NCBI GenBank assembly: GCA_037447655.1
Contig: JBBHKE010000059.1
Span: 385,080-449,079 of the forward strand
DNA length: 64,000 bases
Source of the DNA: Zygnema cylindricum
Lineage: Eukaryota > Streptophyta > Zygnematophyceae > Zygnematales > Zygnemataceae
Direction: 5' to 3'
Shown: piece after piece, positions 22,395-33,328 of the stretch
Position numbering within the stretch: the stretch's first letter is position 1
Layout: every line of letters starts with the position of its first letter
The notes under the pieces: model-generated
What the model was told of the DNA's origin: nothing
Seen by the model: only the letters and a program-made list of their open reading frames with translations
Databases searched by the model: none
Made by a program: the position numbers and the translations under genes

Positions 22395-23234
22395 TGTTGT
22401 TCTGAGACAACAGCCGGAACCGAAGACGATGAGGATGCCGGTGTAGTCATCTCGGAACCAAACCAAGCAAGAAACTTTCACAAAAACCAGTCTGAAAAAC
22501 AGCAACTTCAACAGTTGATAAAACCCAAACCAGAGACACAACAGCTCTGAAAATCTACCACAGTGTAGATAATATCAAGATAAACAAACACACAAAATTA
22601 CAAGTAATTCTGCTAACATATCTGTGAGATATCCACAGATGAAAATGCCAAAAACACGCTGTACAGTTTTGACTACAAAATGTTCATACCTTCAAAGTTA
22701 TCTAAGTCCTACTAATATACACCGAAGCCTATGCTGCTGAACGTACGGAGGCATACCAGCCGTACAATAAATACCTGCGGCTCGAACCGAACAAGGTACG
22801 TCATACAAAAAGATTCCTTTACTAATCAACTAACCACACAAAGACAAAAAATTTACTTAACTAGATATTTACAAAGGAGTAGGATTCTATATGCCACGTC
22901 ATTTGTCATGTATGTGGCTCACACGGACTAGCATTTGTCGGCGGTCTCCCTCAGCCGCGTACATATCACATTCGGCACCGTAGACAAATCTCCATGTGCC
23001 ATTTTGTCCTCAAGTGTATATATGCACAAACAATCGGATATTCTGGAGTGTCCTCTTTCTTGTAGTGACTTGTGTCTCGGGAGTGTATACAAAGGTGTAC
23101 TCCCTACCGATCTAGTGGAACATCAATTCTGGTGTGTAATGAAACGAACTTACAACCAAACATATGCTAATTCGTGAAACTCTCTCTCCCTCACACTCGA
23201 GGCATAGAGAGGACTAAAGCTTTCCAAAACAACA
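22395..23234 (-). mobile_element. Family C solo LTR with TSD TATTG
   Basis: Plus-strand reading starts TGTTGTTCTGAG and ends CCAAAACAACA; the ends form a 7-bp inverted repeat (TGTTGTT/AACAACA). Perfect TSDs TATTG at 22390-22394 and 23235-23239. The hairpin CGTACGGAGGCATACCAGCCGTAC (longer than shown; about 22743-22767) matches the other C LTRs and sets the orientation. No interior is present. Confidence 0.88.
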
Positions 23235-23239
23235 TATTG

Positions 23240-23756
23240 TACAACATGGCTTTCTAGTTGACACTTGTTAACTTGGGAGCCATCGTTCCTCCTCCCTTCT
23301 TTTCCGGCATCCAATGATGTGTCACCACGTGGCACAACGCGCCGTTATGTCCGAAAGCACAAAAGATTCACTCGGGTTTGGCGGTAGCGACGACGTGCGT
23401 CTGATCATATATTTGTTACTGTTAGATTCGCGTCCGCGAGCGCCGTAGTCTATATGTGTCGTTTTGTCAATTTGGTATGTTTAAGTGAAAGTGATGTTGC
23501 GTAACTCATTAATGCAATATCGAACTATATACGTGTATTGTTTTGTTAACACCTTAATGGATAAAGCATACGTCTACATTTCTCCGCACACCTAGGTTCA
23601 AATTCGGTCTTGGCCAACAATTTGGTCATCTATCAATCTGTTCTGCTTGTCTATTTGTTTTTCTTTCTAACTATAGGGGCAACCATGGTGACTATCTCTC
23701 TGTCTTTTCTCTAAAATCTAAATTAAGAAGTGAATATTAATTACTTCTTTGCAACA
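23240..23756 (-). repeat. E3 5' LTR, U3 part
   Basis: Continues 22004-22394 after the C insertion: TACAACATGGC, CACCACGTGGCAC G-box (about 23312), then the tRNA-like module in plus orientation (about 23540-23615; CTAGGTTCAAATTC as B-box-like), GGCAACCATGGTGAC, and the end TTACTTCTTTGCAACA. Confidence 0.8.
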
Positions 23757-23842
23757 CACAAAGAGCTCGTGTCATCATACTCTCCCAGAATATGAAGCCT
23801 GTTCCACCAAAGATAGGCACCCTAAAGGGTGGGCCCATAACC
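23757..23842 (-). pseudogene. E4 gag N-terminus and PBS
   Basis: Minus-strand translation reads VMGPPFRVPIFGGTGFIFWESMM, the conserved gag start of this clade. It follows a perfect half-tRNA PBS at 23828-23842 (plus strand GGTGGGCCCATAACC). Only this stub of E4 remains before the E3 LTR end at 23756, so E3 is probably inserted in E4 or the rest of E4 is lost. Confidence 0.75.
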
Positions 23843-24352
23843 TGCAACTTTGAGACCTTAGGTCCTCAGAGTAGGTTGCTCACACAAAGCCACTAGGATA
23901 GCCTTGCGCCTTGACACTTTGAATAACTCTGTCCACCGCCCTAGCAAGAAACTGACTTATTTGACTTCAACCTTGTGAAAATAAGACTTCCTTAAGTTTG
24001 CTGCAAAAATAATCACTAAATTTTCTCCCCTGAGCATTAAATTATCGATGGTCAAAGATGACCTTTTGTACTGATACGCTATGAGAGAGAGGCAAACACC
24101 TCAGATTTGTTTAAGTTCTAATGCCCTCTCCAAACCTCCTACTACTGATGTACTTAACGAATCCAGTGATTGTAAAGTACAAGAAGGTACAAGTGTCGCT
24201 ATACTTGTTAGACGACCATGGTACAGCATGGCCATCCCGGTGACTTCTATCAATTCCTGAGCCATAGTTGCTTACATCGCAATCTCCGCTGTCCAGTGGT
24301 AGGTTGCCACGTGTCATCCGGTGACATCTCTTCCATACACCGCCAAACGACC
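23843..24352 (-). repeat. E4 5' LTR, first part
   Basis: Starts TGCAACTTTGAGACC next to the PBS and runs through R/U5 to U3 (GCCACGTGTCATCC, CACCGCCAAACGACC), where E5 is inserted. The text resumes at 30535 (GGTGCTTCGGCTCC), matching the reverse of 20640-20690. Final parts of this minus-strand LTR chain lie at 37015-37388. Confidence 0.75.
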
Positions 24353-25227
24353 TAAAACTATGTGGTCTCCATTAACCCACAAAATGAGCAGCCTATGTAA
24401 AGCCTCTAAGATAATATCTTTCCCTTTCACTTTTCCACTGAATAAGTGCCGCCCAGGCACAAAATTATTATGACCACCCTTTTTCCTGTGAGGATAAGAC
24501 TCCCCTAAGTCAAACACAAAAAGAATCACTAAATTTGCTCCCCTGAGCTGTAAGTTATGGTTGGCCAAAGATGGCCTATAAATACAAAATGTCACCTTGA
24601 GTGAGGCACCTCAAACACGCTAAGTCCCTTAACTCCTACTCACAACTACCTACTACTCTACCCTAGGCCAATTAAATGGGTGTATAGTACAACATGGTAC
24701 AGTGGCCGAATGAACTTCTTGTACGGCCATTGTACAACATGGCCTTCTGGTTCACACTTGTCAACATGGGAGCCATCGTTCATCCTCCCATCCTTTCCCA
24801 CGTCCAATGATGTGGCGCCACGTGGCACAGCGTAATGTTATGTTCAAAATCTGCCAAAGATTCATTCGGGTTTGGCGGGGGCGACGACGTCCGTCCGATC
24901 ATGTATTTTACACAGCGCGGGCCGTTTGACTATAGATGTCGTTTCGTCAATTTTGGTATGTTTTAGCAAAAGGGACATTTGTGTAACAGTTTAATTAAAT
25001 AGCAAACTAAATATGGTATCGTTTCCTCAATGCCATAATGGTTAAGGCGTACGTCTACATAATTATTCGCCGACCCAGATTAAAATCGGTTTAGGGCAAC
25101 ATTTTGGTAATCTATCAATCTGTCTGCCTCTTTTTTTCTGACTATGGTGCCAACCATGGTGACTCGCTCTCTCTCTTCACTCTAGGTTTTACATTAGGAA
25201 TTGAATATTAATTACTTCTTTTGAACA
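24353..25227 (-). repeat. E5 3' LTR
   Basis: Matches 29643-30529: GTGGTCTCCATTAACCCAC near the U5 end, reverse TATA ATAAATACAAAA, GGCGCCACGTGGCAC (24817-24831), tRNA-like module in plus orientation (about 25022-25095), and the end ACTTCTTTTGAACA before the polypurine tract AAGGGGAG (minus strand). Confidence 0.88.
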
Positions 25228-25240
25228 CTCCCCTTAATTC

Positions 25241-28200
25241 TTAGTCAACTTTTAATTTAAGCCCACAATTTTCTATGCAAAATTTTAACTTAGGAGAAGG
25301 TATTGGTTTTGTCATCATATCTGCAATCATCTCTTTATCGCCTTTATGAACCAATTTAATTATTTTATTCTCAACCTTTTCTCTGACAAAGCTTAGTCTT
25401 ATATCGATATGTTTAGCTTTGAAATGGTGTTTTTGATTAGCTGCAATAGAGATAGCAGCTTGATTATCACAAAAAACATTTTGAGTCCCAAATTTCATTA
25501 ACCCAAGTTCTTTAAGTAGAGATTATACCCACATTGATTCTCTACTGGCAGCACAGGAAGCCATTTATTCAGCCTCCACGGTGGACTGAGCAACTACTTT
25601 TGTGTTGCTTGCTACTCCAACAGCATGCACCAGATCCAATTTGCAACACATATCTAGTTGCACATCGTCTCAAAAGCACATCCCCATAATTGGCATCACT
25701 CCTAGTGGTCATGTCAGTGTGCTCCCCTCCATAATGCAACCATAATTCCCTTCTTCCCACCAAATATCTCATCACTCTTTTGGCTGTTTCGATGTCTCTT
25801 TTCCTAGGTTCATTTAAAGTTCTATTGAGAACACCTACAGCCGCCGCTATATCCGGACGTGTACCATTCATAAAGTAAATTAAACTGCCTACAATTTGCC
25901 AATAAGGAATTCCTTCCATAAACCTTTTTTCTTCCTCATCCATCTCATCATTCAAAATCAATATCCCTCCCTTTTCACTCCTCTCCAATACTTTCCTTAG
26001 ATCCATATGAGTGGTACACCGATTTGCTTTCTCCATCTGAAACATTTCCAGCATATTACCGATAACTTCTTTCTGAGTGAGTCTTATTATTCTATTCCCT
26101 CTAATCCCTCTCCATTTGAATCCCCAAAATATATTTTGCTTCGCCAACATCTTTCATGTCAAACCGACTTCTCATATCGTGATTTAGTTTGTTAGTTTTA
26201 TCTAAGAAATTTGCTTAAGATTAACAAATCATCAACATAAATAGCAATAAATATCACTCTATTTTCATCCTCAAATATATATATGGAGTGATCTGAACTT
26301 ATTCTAATGTATCCCAAACGTGTCAGAAATTCATCCAATTTTATGTTCCATTGCCGCGGGGCTTGCTTAAGGCCATAAAGTGATTTTATCAGTTTGCACA
26401 CCTGGTTTTCTTCTCCACTTTCCACGAATCTTTCCGGTTGCCTTATGTAGATTTCTCCTTCCAACTCTCCGTGTAAGAAGTCGGTCTTAAAATCCATCTG
26501 GTGTATTTCCATATCTTTTGCTGCGGCTAAACTTAAGAAGATTCTAACAGAGTGAAATATGACTACCGGTGCAGAGGTTTTTTCATAGTCTATTTTTTTT
26601 TTTTTGGGTATAACCTTTAGCAACCAACCTAACTTTTTATCTTTCGATGGTATTATTTGGGTTTAGTTTAAGCTTAAATACCCACTTTCATCCAATTCGT
26701 TTTCGGTCCGGTGGAGAGTCTATCACCTCCCATGTATTGGCTTCCATGATGAAAGCCATTTCTACGTTGATGGCAGTGATCTACTGGCTGGTTTCTAGAG
26801 TATTTATGGCGTCTAAGTATGTTTGAGGTTCATGTGGGTGAGACATCTTTGTGAGTTGGTAATTTACTTGTCTATCTTGAAGTCGTTTACTACTTCTTCT
26901 TCCTCCTTCAAAATTTGACGCCGGTATGGAAGGCATCCTCGGGTTTTGTTTAAGAAGATTTTCAACTCCCCTAACTTCCAATTTCGGTGTTTGATCAAGT
27001 CTTGTCGGTTTCCACATCGTATTGTGGCATTTCCTCGGATGTTGTCTTTCAGTCCTTCTTCTTTGGTATATCTACAAATTTTTCCTTCCCACCGTCTCCC
27101 TTCTCTTCATTTCCAAAGTCAAAGTCAAAAAAGGGACCCGGTTCAAATCTGATTTTGACTTCTTTGTTATATTTGAATGGATATATAGACTATACTTCAT
27201 TCATCACCACTATGTGTTTTACCAAAATGATATCTATCTTTTTCAAGTCATACCCTCGATATCTTTTTGTGCTCTCATCATATCCTACAAGATATCGTGG
27301 TTTCCCTCTTCCCTCTAACTTACATTTAGTCTCATCGGAATCCAAACTGTAGACTTGACTTCCGAACACTCTCAAACTTGACAAATCTAGTTTTCTTCCC
27401 GCCCACCTTTCATACGGAGTTTCCGCATTATTTGCCGAATTTAGCACTCTATTTTTGCTGAAGTTAACGTAGTTGATATACTCACCGCAAAACTGCAATC
27501 GTATTCTTTTATCAATTAGCATATTTCTAGACATATCTCTTAAAGTTCTATTCACTATTTTTGCTACTCTATTTTGTTCCGGATTATAAGGAACAGTTTT
27601 CTCATGATGGATTTCTTCTTCTTTAAGAAAATTCTTCAAATTCCTTTGAGGTGTATTATTTCCCATTATCACTTCTTATCTCATTTATTGAGGTTTCATG
27701 TAATTTTTCACACTATACTTTGTATTTTTTGAAATATCTTAGTACCTCTGACTTATGTCTAAGAAAATATACCTTAGTGTATCCAGACCAATCATCTTTA
27801 ATGGTTAGCATCCATCTTTTCTCCCCATGTAAAGCATACCTAGCTGGTCCCCAAACATCAGTGTGAACTAGATCTAATGCTTTCTTTCTTCTAAATGTGG
27901 ATGCCTTTGGAAATGGGAGTCTATGAATTTTCCATTAGGAAAATCCACTACAATCATTTGAGGTCTCATCATCTCCAAACCCTATGCCATCCACTATTCC
28001 TTTTTCTTCATTTTCTTTAATCTATCAAAATTCACATGCCCCAACCTCTTGTGCCAAAGCATCATATCACTTCCACGCGAGTAGAGATCATCTTTTTCAT
28101 TCCAAAGTACAATTCTGAAAATTCGTTGATTACCTTCTTTAGGTATGAAATAAACTTCATTATCAAAGCTAGCTGTGAAGTTTCCTTTATAAGTTCCTGT

Positions 28201-29662
28201 TTTGAACACTTTTTCATCTAAAACAGCTGTAGAGACTAGATTCTTGCTAAGCTGTGGAATGTAAAGAACATGTAAGAGTGTTACAATTGAAGCCTTTCCA
28301 TAAACTATAACTTTTAAATCAACCGATCTAACAAGACTTGTGGTTTCTACTCTACCATCTCCATACTCCATCTCAACTGTTTGAATTTTTCTTAATTTAG
28401 TAAACCACCTCTTATCCTTGCACATATGCATTGAGGCCCCTGAGTCTATGATCCACCCGTTTTCAGGTGGATCCCTCTTACCTTCGAAAGCACACTCTTG
28501 TTTCTGTAAAATGTCTGCATGCTTCTCAGTGGTTTTTGGTTTAACAAGAAGCTCCTCAAGCTCCTCTTCCGGTTCAATTACTTCATCTTCTTCCTCGTCA
28601 TGAACTTAAGTCAAAAAAGCCTTTTTTTTTTCCTCCATCTCTTGAGGAACCTTGTCTATGTTTCAGTCATAGATCTGCAAGCTTGACACAATATGCGATA
28701 TAATGTCTCGGTTTCTTGCAGAAGTGACATAGTCCACCTCGAGGAGATCCTCTCCCTTGTCGATCAAATTTGCCACCTCTTTGTCCTTTTCCTCCAAAGT
28801 TTCGATAGAGGTCCTTTCCTTTTTCCTAATCACGCTTCCGCCAATCAGATCCTGTAACCAATGCTTCAACACTTGGAATTCCTCTCTTATGTTCTATGGT
28901 ACTCTCTTTCACTAAAATCATCCCCACTGTATCATCCCAATTCTAATTGTTATCTCCTAGATCTTGCAACCGGTTAACGATATTCTCATACACTTCAGAT
29001 AGTTTCATTATCAAAATATTTACTCTTTGTCTCTCAAACCATGAGTTACCTACGCTCTCTAATTCTCTAAATAATGCTCCTAAGTCATTGCAATAATCAT
29101 TCATACTTCCTCCCTTGTAAGTATAAGCCGAAATCTTATTTTTTGCCAGCAGTTGTTGCTGCAATGACCCACTCTTATATTTGTTTACAAGAGATACCCA
29201 AATCTGAGAGGAAGATCTAACATGCATAAGGGGAATGGCAATACTCTTCACTACATTTTTGAGAATGAAGAGCTTAGCCACCTTGTCCTTATAATTCCAC
29301 TTTTCATTTTCTGACCGTTCGGTCTGACTCCCTCTCACCATTGTTGGTGGTGCTGCTGCCGGTATCGTCTTTTACAATGGAGTCACTCGAGAATCAAATT
29401 CTCCATTTTCTCCATCCATTATTATTTCCTCCCCTTCCTCGTCATCGTTCATGGTGGTGGTCGTGGTGGTGGCGGTGCTAGAAAAACGTGCTCCTCCAAA
29501 CCCAAGTGGAGGTGGACATTAAATTTGCCCAGACACTATGCCCCATAGGTGCTTCTCAAAATGTTCTCCCTCCATCATAATTTCCCAATAAATAAAGTTT
29601 GATCCATTAAATATGGGCAACCTAAAGGGTTGGCCCATAACCTGAAATTTTGTGGTCTCCAT
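25241..29662 (-). pseudogene. E5 gag-pol, complete order but multiple frame breaks
   Basis: From 29662 on the minus strand: gag (VMGQPFRLPIFNGS, FIYWEIMMEG, a stop near 29520), UBN2-like part 28943-29341, worn zinc-finger region near 28700. Next are protease SGASMHMC (about 28430-28460), GAG-pre-integrase LWHKRLGHVNFDRL, and integrase pieces (28000-27190) with NNTPQRNLKNF replacing the usual NGGEYTSNQF and NRVAKIVNRTL replacing GVAERLN, so the catalytic Glu region is damaged. RT 26623-26198 has IYVDDLLILS, and RNase H 26150-25241 has CDNQAAISIAANQKHHFKAKHIDIRLSF split over two lines of frame. Each domain keeps long open stretches, but the whole cannot be translated as one protein. Confidence 0.88.
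29628..29642 (-). other. E5 primer-binding site (half tRNA-iMet type)
   Basis: Minus strand GGTTATGGGCCAACC matches the E2/E8 PBS at 14 of 15 positions and abuts the 5' LTR end. Confidence 0.78.
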
Positions 29663-30529
29663 TAACCCACAAAATGATCAGCCTATAAAAAGATTCTATG
29701 ATAATATTTACACCTTTTACTTTCCCACTGAATAAGTGCCGCCTAGGCACACAAAAATTCTGACGACTCTCACCCTTCTGAGGAGAAGACTCCCTTGAGT
29801 CAAACGAAAAGAGAATCACTAAATTTGCTACCGTGAGTAGTAAGTTTTAGCTGGCCAAAGATGGCCTATAAATACAAAAGGTCACCTGGAGAGAGGCCCC
29901 TCAAACACACTAATTCCCTTTACTCCTACTCAAAACTACCTACTACTCTACCCTAGGCCAATCCAAAAGGTGTATAGCACAAGAATGTACTGTGGCCAAT
30001 TGTACTTCTTGTACGGCCATTGTACAACATGGCCTTCTAGTTCACACTTGTCAACATGGGAGCCATCGTTCCTCCTCCCATCCTTTCCGACGTCCAATGA
30101 TGTGGCGCCACGTGGCACAGCGCGCCGCTATGTTCAAAAGCCGCCAAAGATTCATTCGGGTTTAGGGGGGGCTACGACGTCTATCCGATCATGTATTTTA
30201 AACGGCGCGAGAGCCATTTGACTATAGATGTCGTTTCGTCAATTTTAGTCTGTTTTAGTGAAAGTGACGTTTATGTAAAACTTTAATTAAATAGCGAACT
30301 AAATACGTGTATCTTTTCGTCAACGCCATTATGGTTAAGGCGTACGTCTACATAGTTTTTCGCAAACATTTAAATCTGATTAATGGCAACGTTTTGGTAA
30401 TCTTTCAATCTGTGTGCTTGTCTGTCTGTTTCTTTCTGACTATGGCGACAACCATGGTGACTCTCTCTCTCTCTCTCTTCACTCTAGAGTCTAAATTAAG
30501 AATTGAATATTAATTACTTCTTTTGAGGA
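29643..30529 (-). repeat. E5 5' LTR
   Basis: Starts TGAAATTTTGTGG on the plus strand. It includes the gag ATG at 29662, the reverse TATA (TATAAATACAAAAGG about 29866), GGCGCCACGTGGCAC (about 30106), the tRNA-like module (about 30315-30385) and a (TC)n patch at 30463-30478. Confidence 0.88.
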
Positions 30530-30534
30530 CGACC

Positions 30535-30666
30535 AATGCGGTGCTTCGGCTCCATTGTGAGCCTTTCCATCGACAACAACATTTATTTCAATCTGTTGAA
30601 AATAAAGTTTGATTTCATTTCTGCTTCTTGATTTCTTTTAGTGCGTCCGCGGTAGTTCAATGTTTT
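30535..30666 (-). mobile_element. E4 LTR U3 fragment between E5 and E7
   Basis: GCGGTGCTTCGGCTCCATTGTGAGCC continues the U3 broken at 24352, by comparison with the reverse of 20640-20690. It breaks near 30666, where plus-strand LTR sequence (E7) begins. Confidence 0.5.
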
Positions 30667-30718
30667 TTTTCTTGAAAAAAGGTAATTAATAGTTCACTTA
30701 TCTATTATAGTTAAACTC

Positions 30719-30798
<80 letters not shown>

Positions 30799-30902
30799 CA
30801 AAGACACGCCATGGTTATCGCCTTATTCAAGAGGTGGGAGACTGAAGAATAGAACATTTTACCAAAATTGTGTATCAAAAAGATTTGAACTTGCAAACTA
30901 CG
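30667..30902 (+). mobile_element. E7 plus-strand copia LTR, U3 part 1
   Basis: GGTAATTAATAGTTCACTT...GAGGATCAAAGAC...GCCATGG matches the E1 3' LTR at 15826-15900. The GA-rich patch is hugely expanded here (30719-30796). It is interrupted inside the tRNA-like module at 30902 by solo LTR E6. Confidence 0.7.
30719..30796. repeat. (GA)n microsatellite in an LTR
   Basis: About 39 uninterrupted GA dinucleotides. The same site in the E1 3' LTR has only a short GAGAGAGAG, so this is a local expansion. Confidence 0.98.
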
Positions 30903-31911
30903 TGTTGAAATTTCTAGATTTATATGGTATTTTTTAGGTCTAAATAGATCAGTAAAACATGAAAAATGAAAAGGCGGACAACCTGCCTCCACCTCCTCTC
31001 TCTACCCACCATACTTGTTGTAGTCACTGAAAGATAGAGAGGGTGGTTGAGCCATGGCTGTCTTAGTTTAACAAGCAAGACTAAAGAGTGACTTATGTCA
31101 CTCTCAACAAAAGGTTGAATCGGCAGGACTCGAACCTCCGACTGGCAGAGCGAGGCGTAGCCGTCAGCTGTTGTCGGCCTGTCGTAGGAGTTTGTTAACA
31201 TACATGGGATGTGATATTTATTTAAACTGTGTTTTGATCCTGAATCCGATTAACGGAATGACAAATGAAAGAACATACAACTAAGTAATATATAGTGCGA
31301 ACATTATCTCGCACGAAACAAATGAATCGGACATTTGTTTCGACGGCTAATATTAAATGTCGGTTTATGATGCGACGGCACATATCGCTGCCAAAATCGT
31401 GGAATGGTCACTTTGGCGGTTTTCGGACGTGGCGTGACCAAGCGACACGTGGAGAGATAACATTCGGTCGCGAGAATTCCCGAGAACATAAGGACGAGTT
31501 AAAAGTGTACACGCGTCCACTCAATGGCCTTGCCATAGACAGGTCGTCCAGAAAGTACATCAATCATAGTACCTTTCTCTACTCTACAGTCGTGTGATTC
31601 GTTTCTACGTCAGTAAATAGGGGTTGTGTGAGGGGTTTAGGACTTAGAGGAATTGGTAGGTAGGGACCTCTCTCCCTTAGAGAGTTTTGTATAAACTTGG
31701 AATATTTGCCACTTCATAACTAATCAGTTGGTTGGTCGTTTTCAGTGATTTTTTTTGCTACGAACTCAGGGGGGTCCAGACTACACAAGGGTGCAGTCAA
31801 ACTGAAAATTTGTCTTTTTGGGCAACAGTGGTTGTGGCTGAAAGTGGGTTAGTTAAAAATTATCTAAAGGCTTTTTGAATTATGTAGTCCAATGGAGGAC
31901 ACAGAATTGCA
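30903..31911 (+). mobile_element. E6 solo LTR, TSD CTACG
   Basis: Starts TGTTGAAATTTCTAG and ends CACAGAATTGCA (1009 bp), with perfect TSDs CTACG at 30898-30902 and 31912-31916. The end carries ATGGAGGACACAGAATTG, identical to the E2 gag start within its LTR, so E6 belongs to the E2 subfamily. The tRNA-like module is on the minus strand (about 31110-31200; GAGGTTCGAGTCC as B box), with GACACGTGG (31447) and the palindrome-TATA block (31668-31695). Confidence 0.9.
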
Positions 31912-31916
31912 CTACG

Positions 31917-31989
31917 CTCTCCATATAGTCATACGCCTTAACCATTAAGGCCTTAACGAAACGCTACACCCATGAGGTTTGATAAGTAC
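31917..31989 (+). mobile_element. E7 LTR, U3 part 2
   Basis: TACGCCTTAACCATTAAGGCC continues the antisense tRNA-like module cut at 30902. The segment ends GATAAGTAC, and its last five bases AGTAC (31985-31989) are repeated at 36364-36368, beyond E8. Confidence 0.72.
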
Positions 31990-32218
31990 TGTTAGATTTC
32001 CTAGAAATCCGGGATTCGGCATGTCCCACACTTGGGAAAATTGAGCCGGCCAGGGTTCGAACCTGGGACCTTTCACTTCAGCTGCGAACGCACTACCATT
32101 GTGCCACCAGCTCGATGTTGAGACTGGCGGGTCCGTACCCATTTATTACGGGCGGCTCGAGTATGGATATTTCCATATTATACCCCGTATTGGACCGGCT
32201 TCACGTGCCAATCCAACA
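31990..32218. mobile_element. 229-bp TG...CA LTR-like element carrying a tRNA cloverleaf
   Basis: Starts TGTTAGATTTCC and ends GCCAATCCAACA; the ends are imperfect inverted repeats (TGTTAGATT against TGTTGGATT). TSD AGTAC lies at its left end only. The matching AGTAC is past E8 at 36364-36368, with a CA dinucleotide between this element and the E8 LTR. It has no coding sequence. Size and structure recall a TRIM-type LTR; the Cassandra TRIMs carry 5S rRNA sequence, whereas this one carries a tRNA. A tRNA-derived SINE is the alternative. Confidence 0.55.
32042..32113 (-). tRNA. tRNA-like sequence with full cloverleaf (anticodon position CTG)
   Basis: The minus strand folds completely: acceptor GAGCTGG/CCGGCTC (7 bp with one G-T), TG, D-arm GCAC-AATGGTA-GTGC, anticodon stem TTCGC/GTGAA (5 bp with one G-T), loop AGCTGAA, variable AGGTC, T-arm CCAGG-TTCGAAC-CCTGG, discriminator A. 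Total 72 nt. Position 33 is G instead of the invariant U, and the body does not resemble a tRNA-Gln, so I read it as a tRNA-derived promoter module, not a working decoder. The internal boxes TGGCACAATGG and GGTTCGAACCC are excellent matches to Pol III A and B boxes. Confidence 0.6.
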
Positions 32219-32220
32219 CA

Positions 32221-33289
32221 TGAAATTCTATGGGCTCCATTGCCCACAGAATTCGCAGATCCAAAAGAAGCTAATCTAGATAGTGCCGACTCCAAGTTGA
32301 TATAAACCCAAATAAATGATCCCTTGACAATAAGAACCCCAATATACCTTCACCCCTGTGAAAAGAAGACCTTCTGTGTGCTCAGTTCCACCACAAAATG
32401 CAAAGCTTCAATATGTGTTTTGGACAGTATTCCCCACTTTGACTTTCCCACTGAATAAGTGCCACCCTGGCACGCAAAGACTCTGACCGACTACACCCTT
32501 GTGTAGCTTGGACTCCCCTGAGTCCGCAGGAAAAAGAATCACTGAATTTGCTCACCCGAGCATTAAGTTATGGCTAGTCAAAGATGACCTTTTATAGTTA
32601 CAAGCTCTCTTAGAGAGAGGTACCTAAATATCACTAAGTCTTGGTCTGCCTACTCACGACTACCTACTACTTAACCCTAGTCCAATAGGAACACTATAAA
32701 GTACAAGAAGGTACAATGGGCGATGTACTTATTGTACGTCCATTGTACGACAAGGTCTACAAGGTGACACCTGTCAAATCGGAAGCCATGGTTCCTCCTC
32801 CCATCTTCTCCGGTATCAAATAATGTGGCGCCACGTGGCACCGCGTGACGCTATCTTCGTATGCCGCCAAAAGCTCACTTCGCGTGGCGGCTATAATGCC
32901 GGCCGTCCGATCAAAACATATTTTACACGGTTCAGATTCGCGTACATGCAGAAATTGCTCCTTTTGGTTAGTCTGGTGTTAATTAGCTGTAGCGTTAATA
33001 TTTAAATATTTATGAAACCCGTCACGTGTACTGTTTCGGTAACGCCTTATTGGTTAAGGCTTACGTCTACAAAGCTAACCACAGACCTTGGTTCAAATCC
33101 GGTTAGGAGCAACATTTTGGCCACCTATCAGTTTTCCTGCCTGTTTTTGCCTGTTTCTTCTTTTTGTCTATGTGACAGCTATGGCTATCTCTGTCTTCTA
33201 GTGACTACGACAAGTATGGATGACTTAGACAAGACCATCTGACAAACACATAGAATAAATTCAGACCTAGAAAATACACAATTTTAACA
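32221..33289 (-). repeat. E8 3' LTR
   Basis: Plus-strand ends TGAAATTCTATGGG and ATTTTAACA. It contains hairpins CTACACCCTTGTGTAG (32491-32506) and GGACTCCCCTGAGTCC (32510-32525), reverse TATA, GGCGCCACGTGGCACC (about 32827), and the tRNA-like module on plus (about 33040-33105; GCCTTATTGGTTAAGGC, GGTTCAAATCC). Confidence 0.93.
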
Positions 33290-33328
33290 CTCCCCTTATT
33301 TTCTAGTCTTCTATTGAGCCAACTCCCA

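Larger units (their letters stand above)
24353..30529 (-). mobile_element. E5: full-length but decayed minus-strand copia element
   Basis: TSD CGACC at 24348-24352 and 30530-30534. 3' LTR 24353-25227 (875 bp), coding region about 25241-29662, PBS 29628-29642, 5' LTR 29643-30529 (887 bp). The ends have decayed (TA instead of TG at 24353; GAGGA instead of GAACA at 30525-30529). All domains are present in order but split over several frames. The LTRs differ far more than those of E2 or E8, so E5 is older. Confidence 0.9.

Noticed and set aside
32042-32113. Functional tRNA-Gln(CTG)
   Set aside because: U33 is replaced by G and the body is unlike plant tRNA-Gln. It sits inside a mobile-element-like unit, so I describe it only as tRNA-like.
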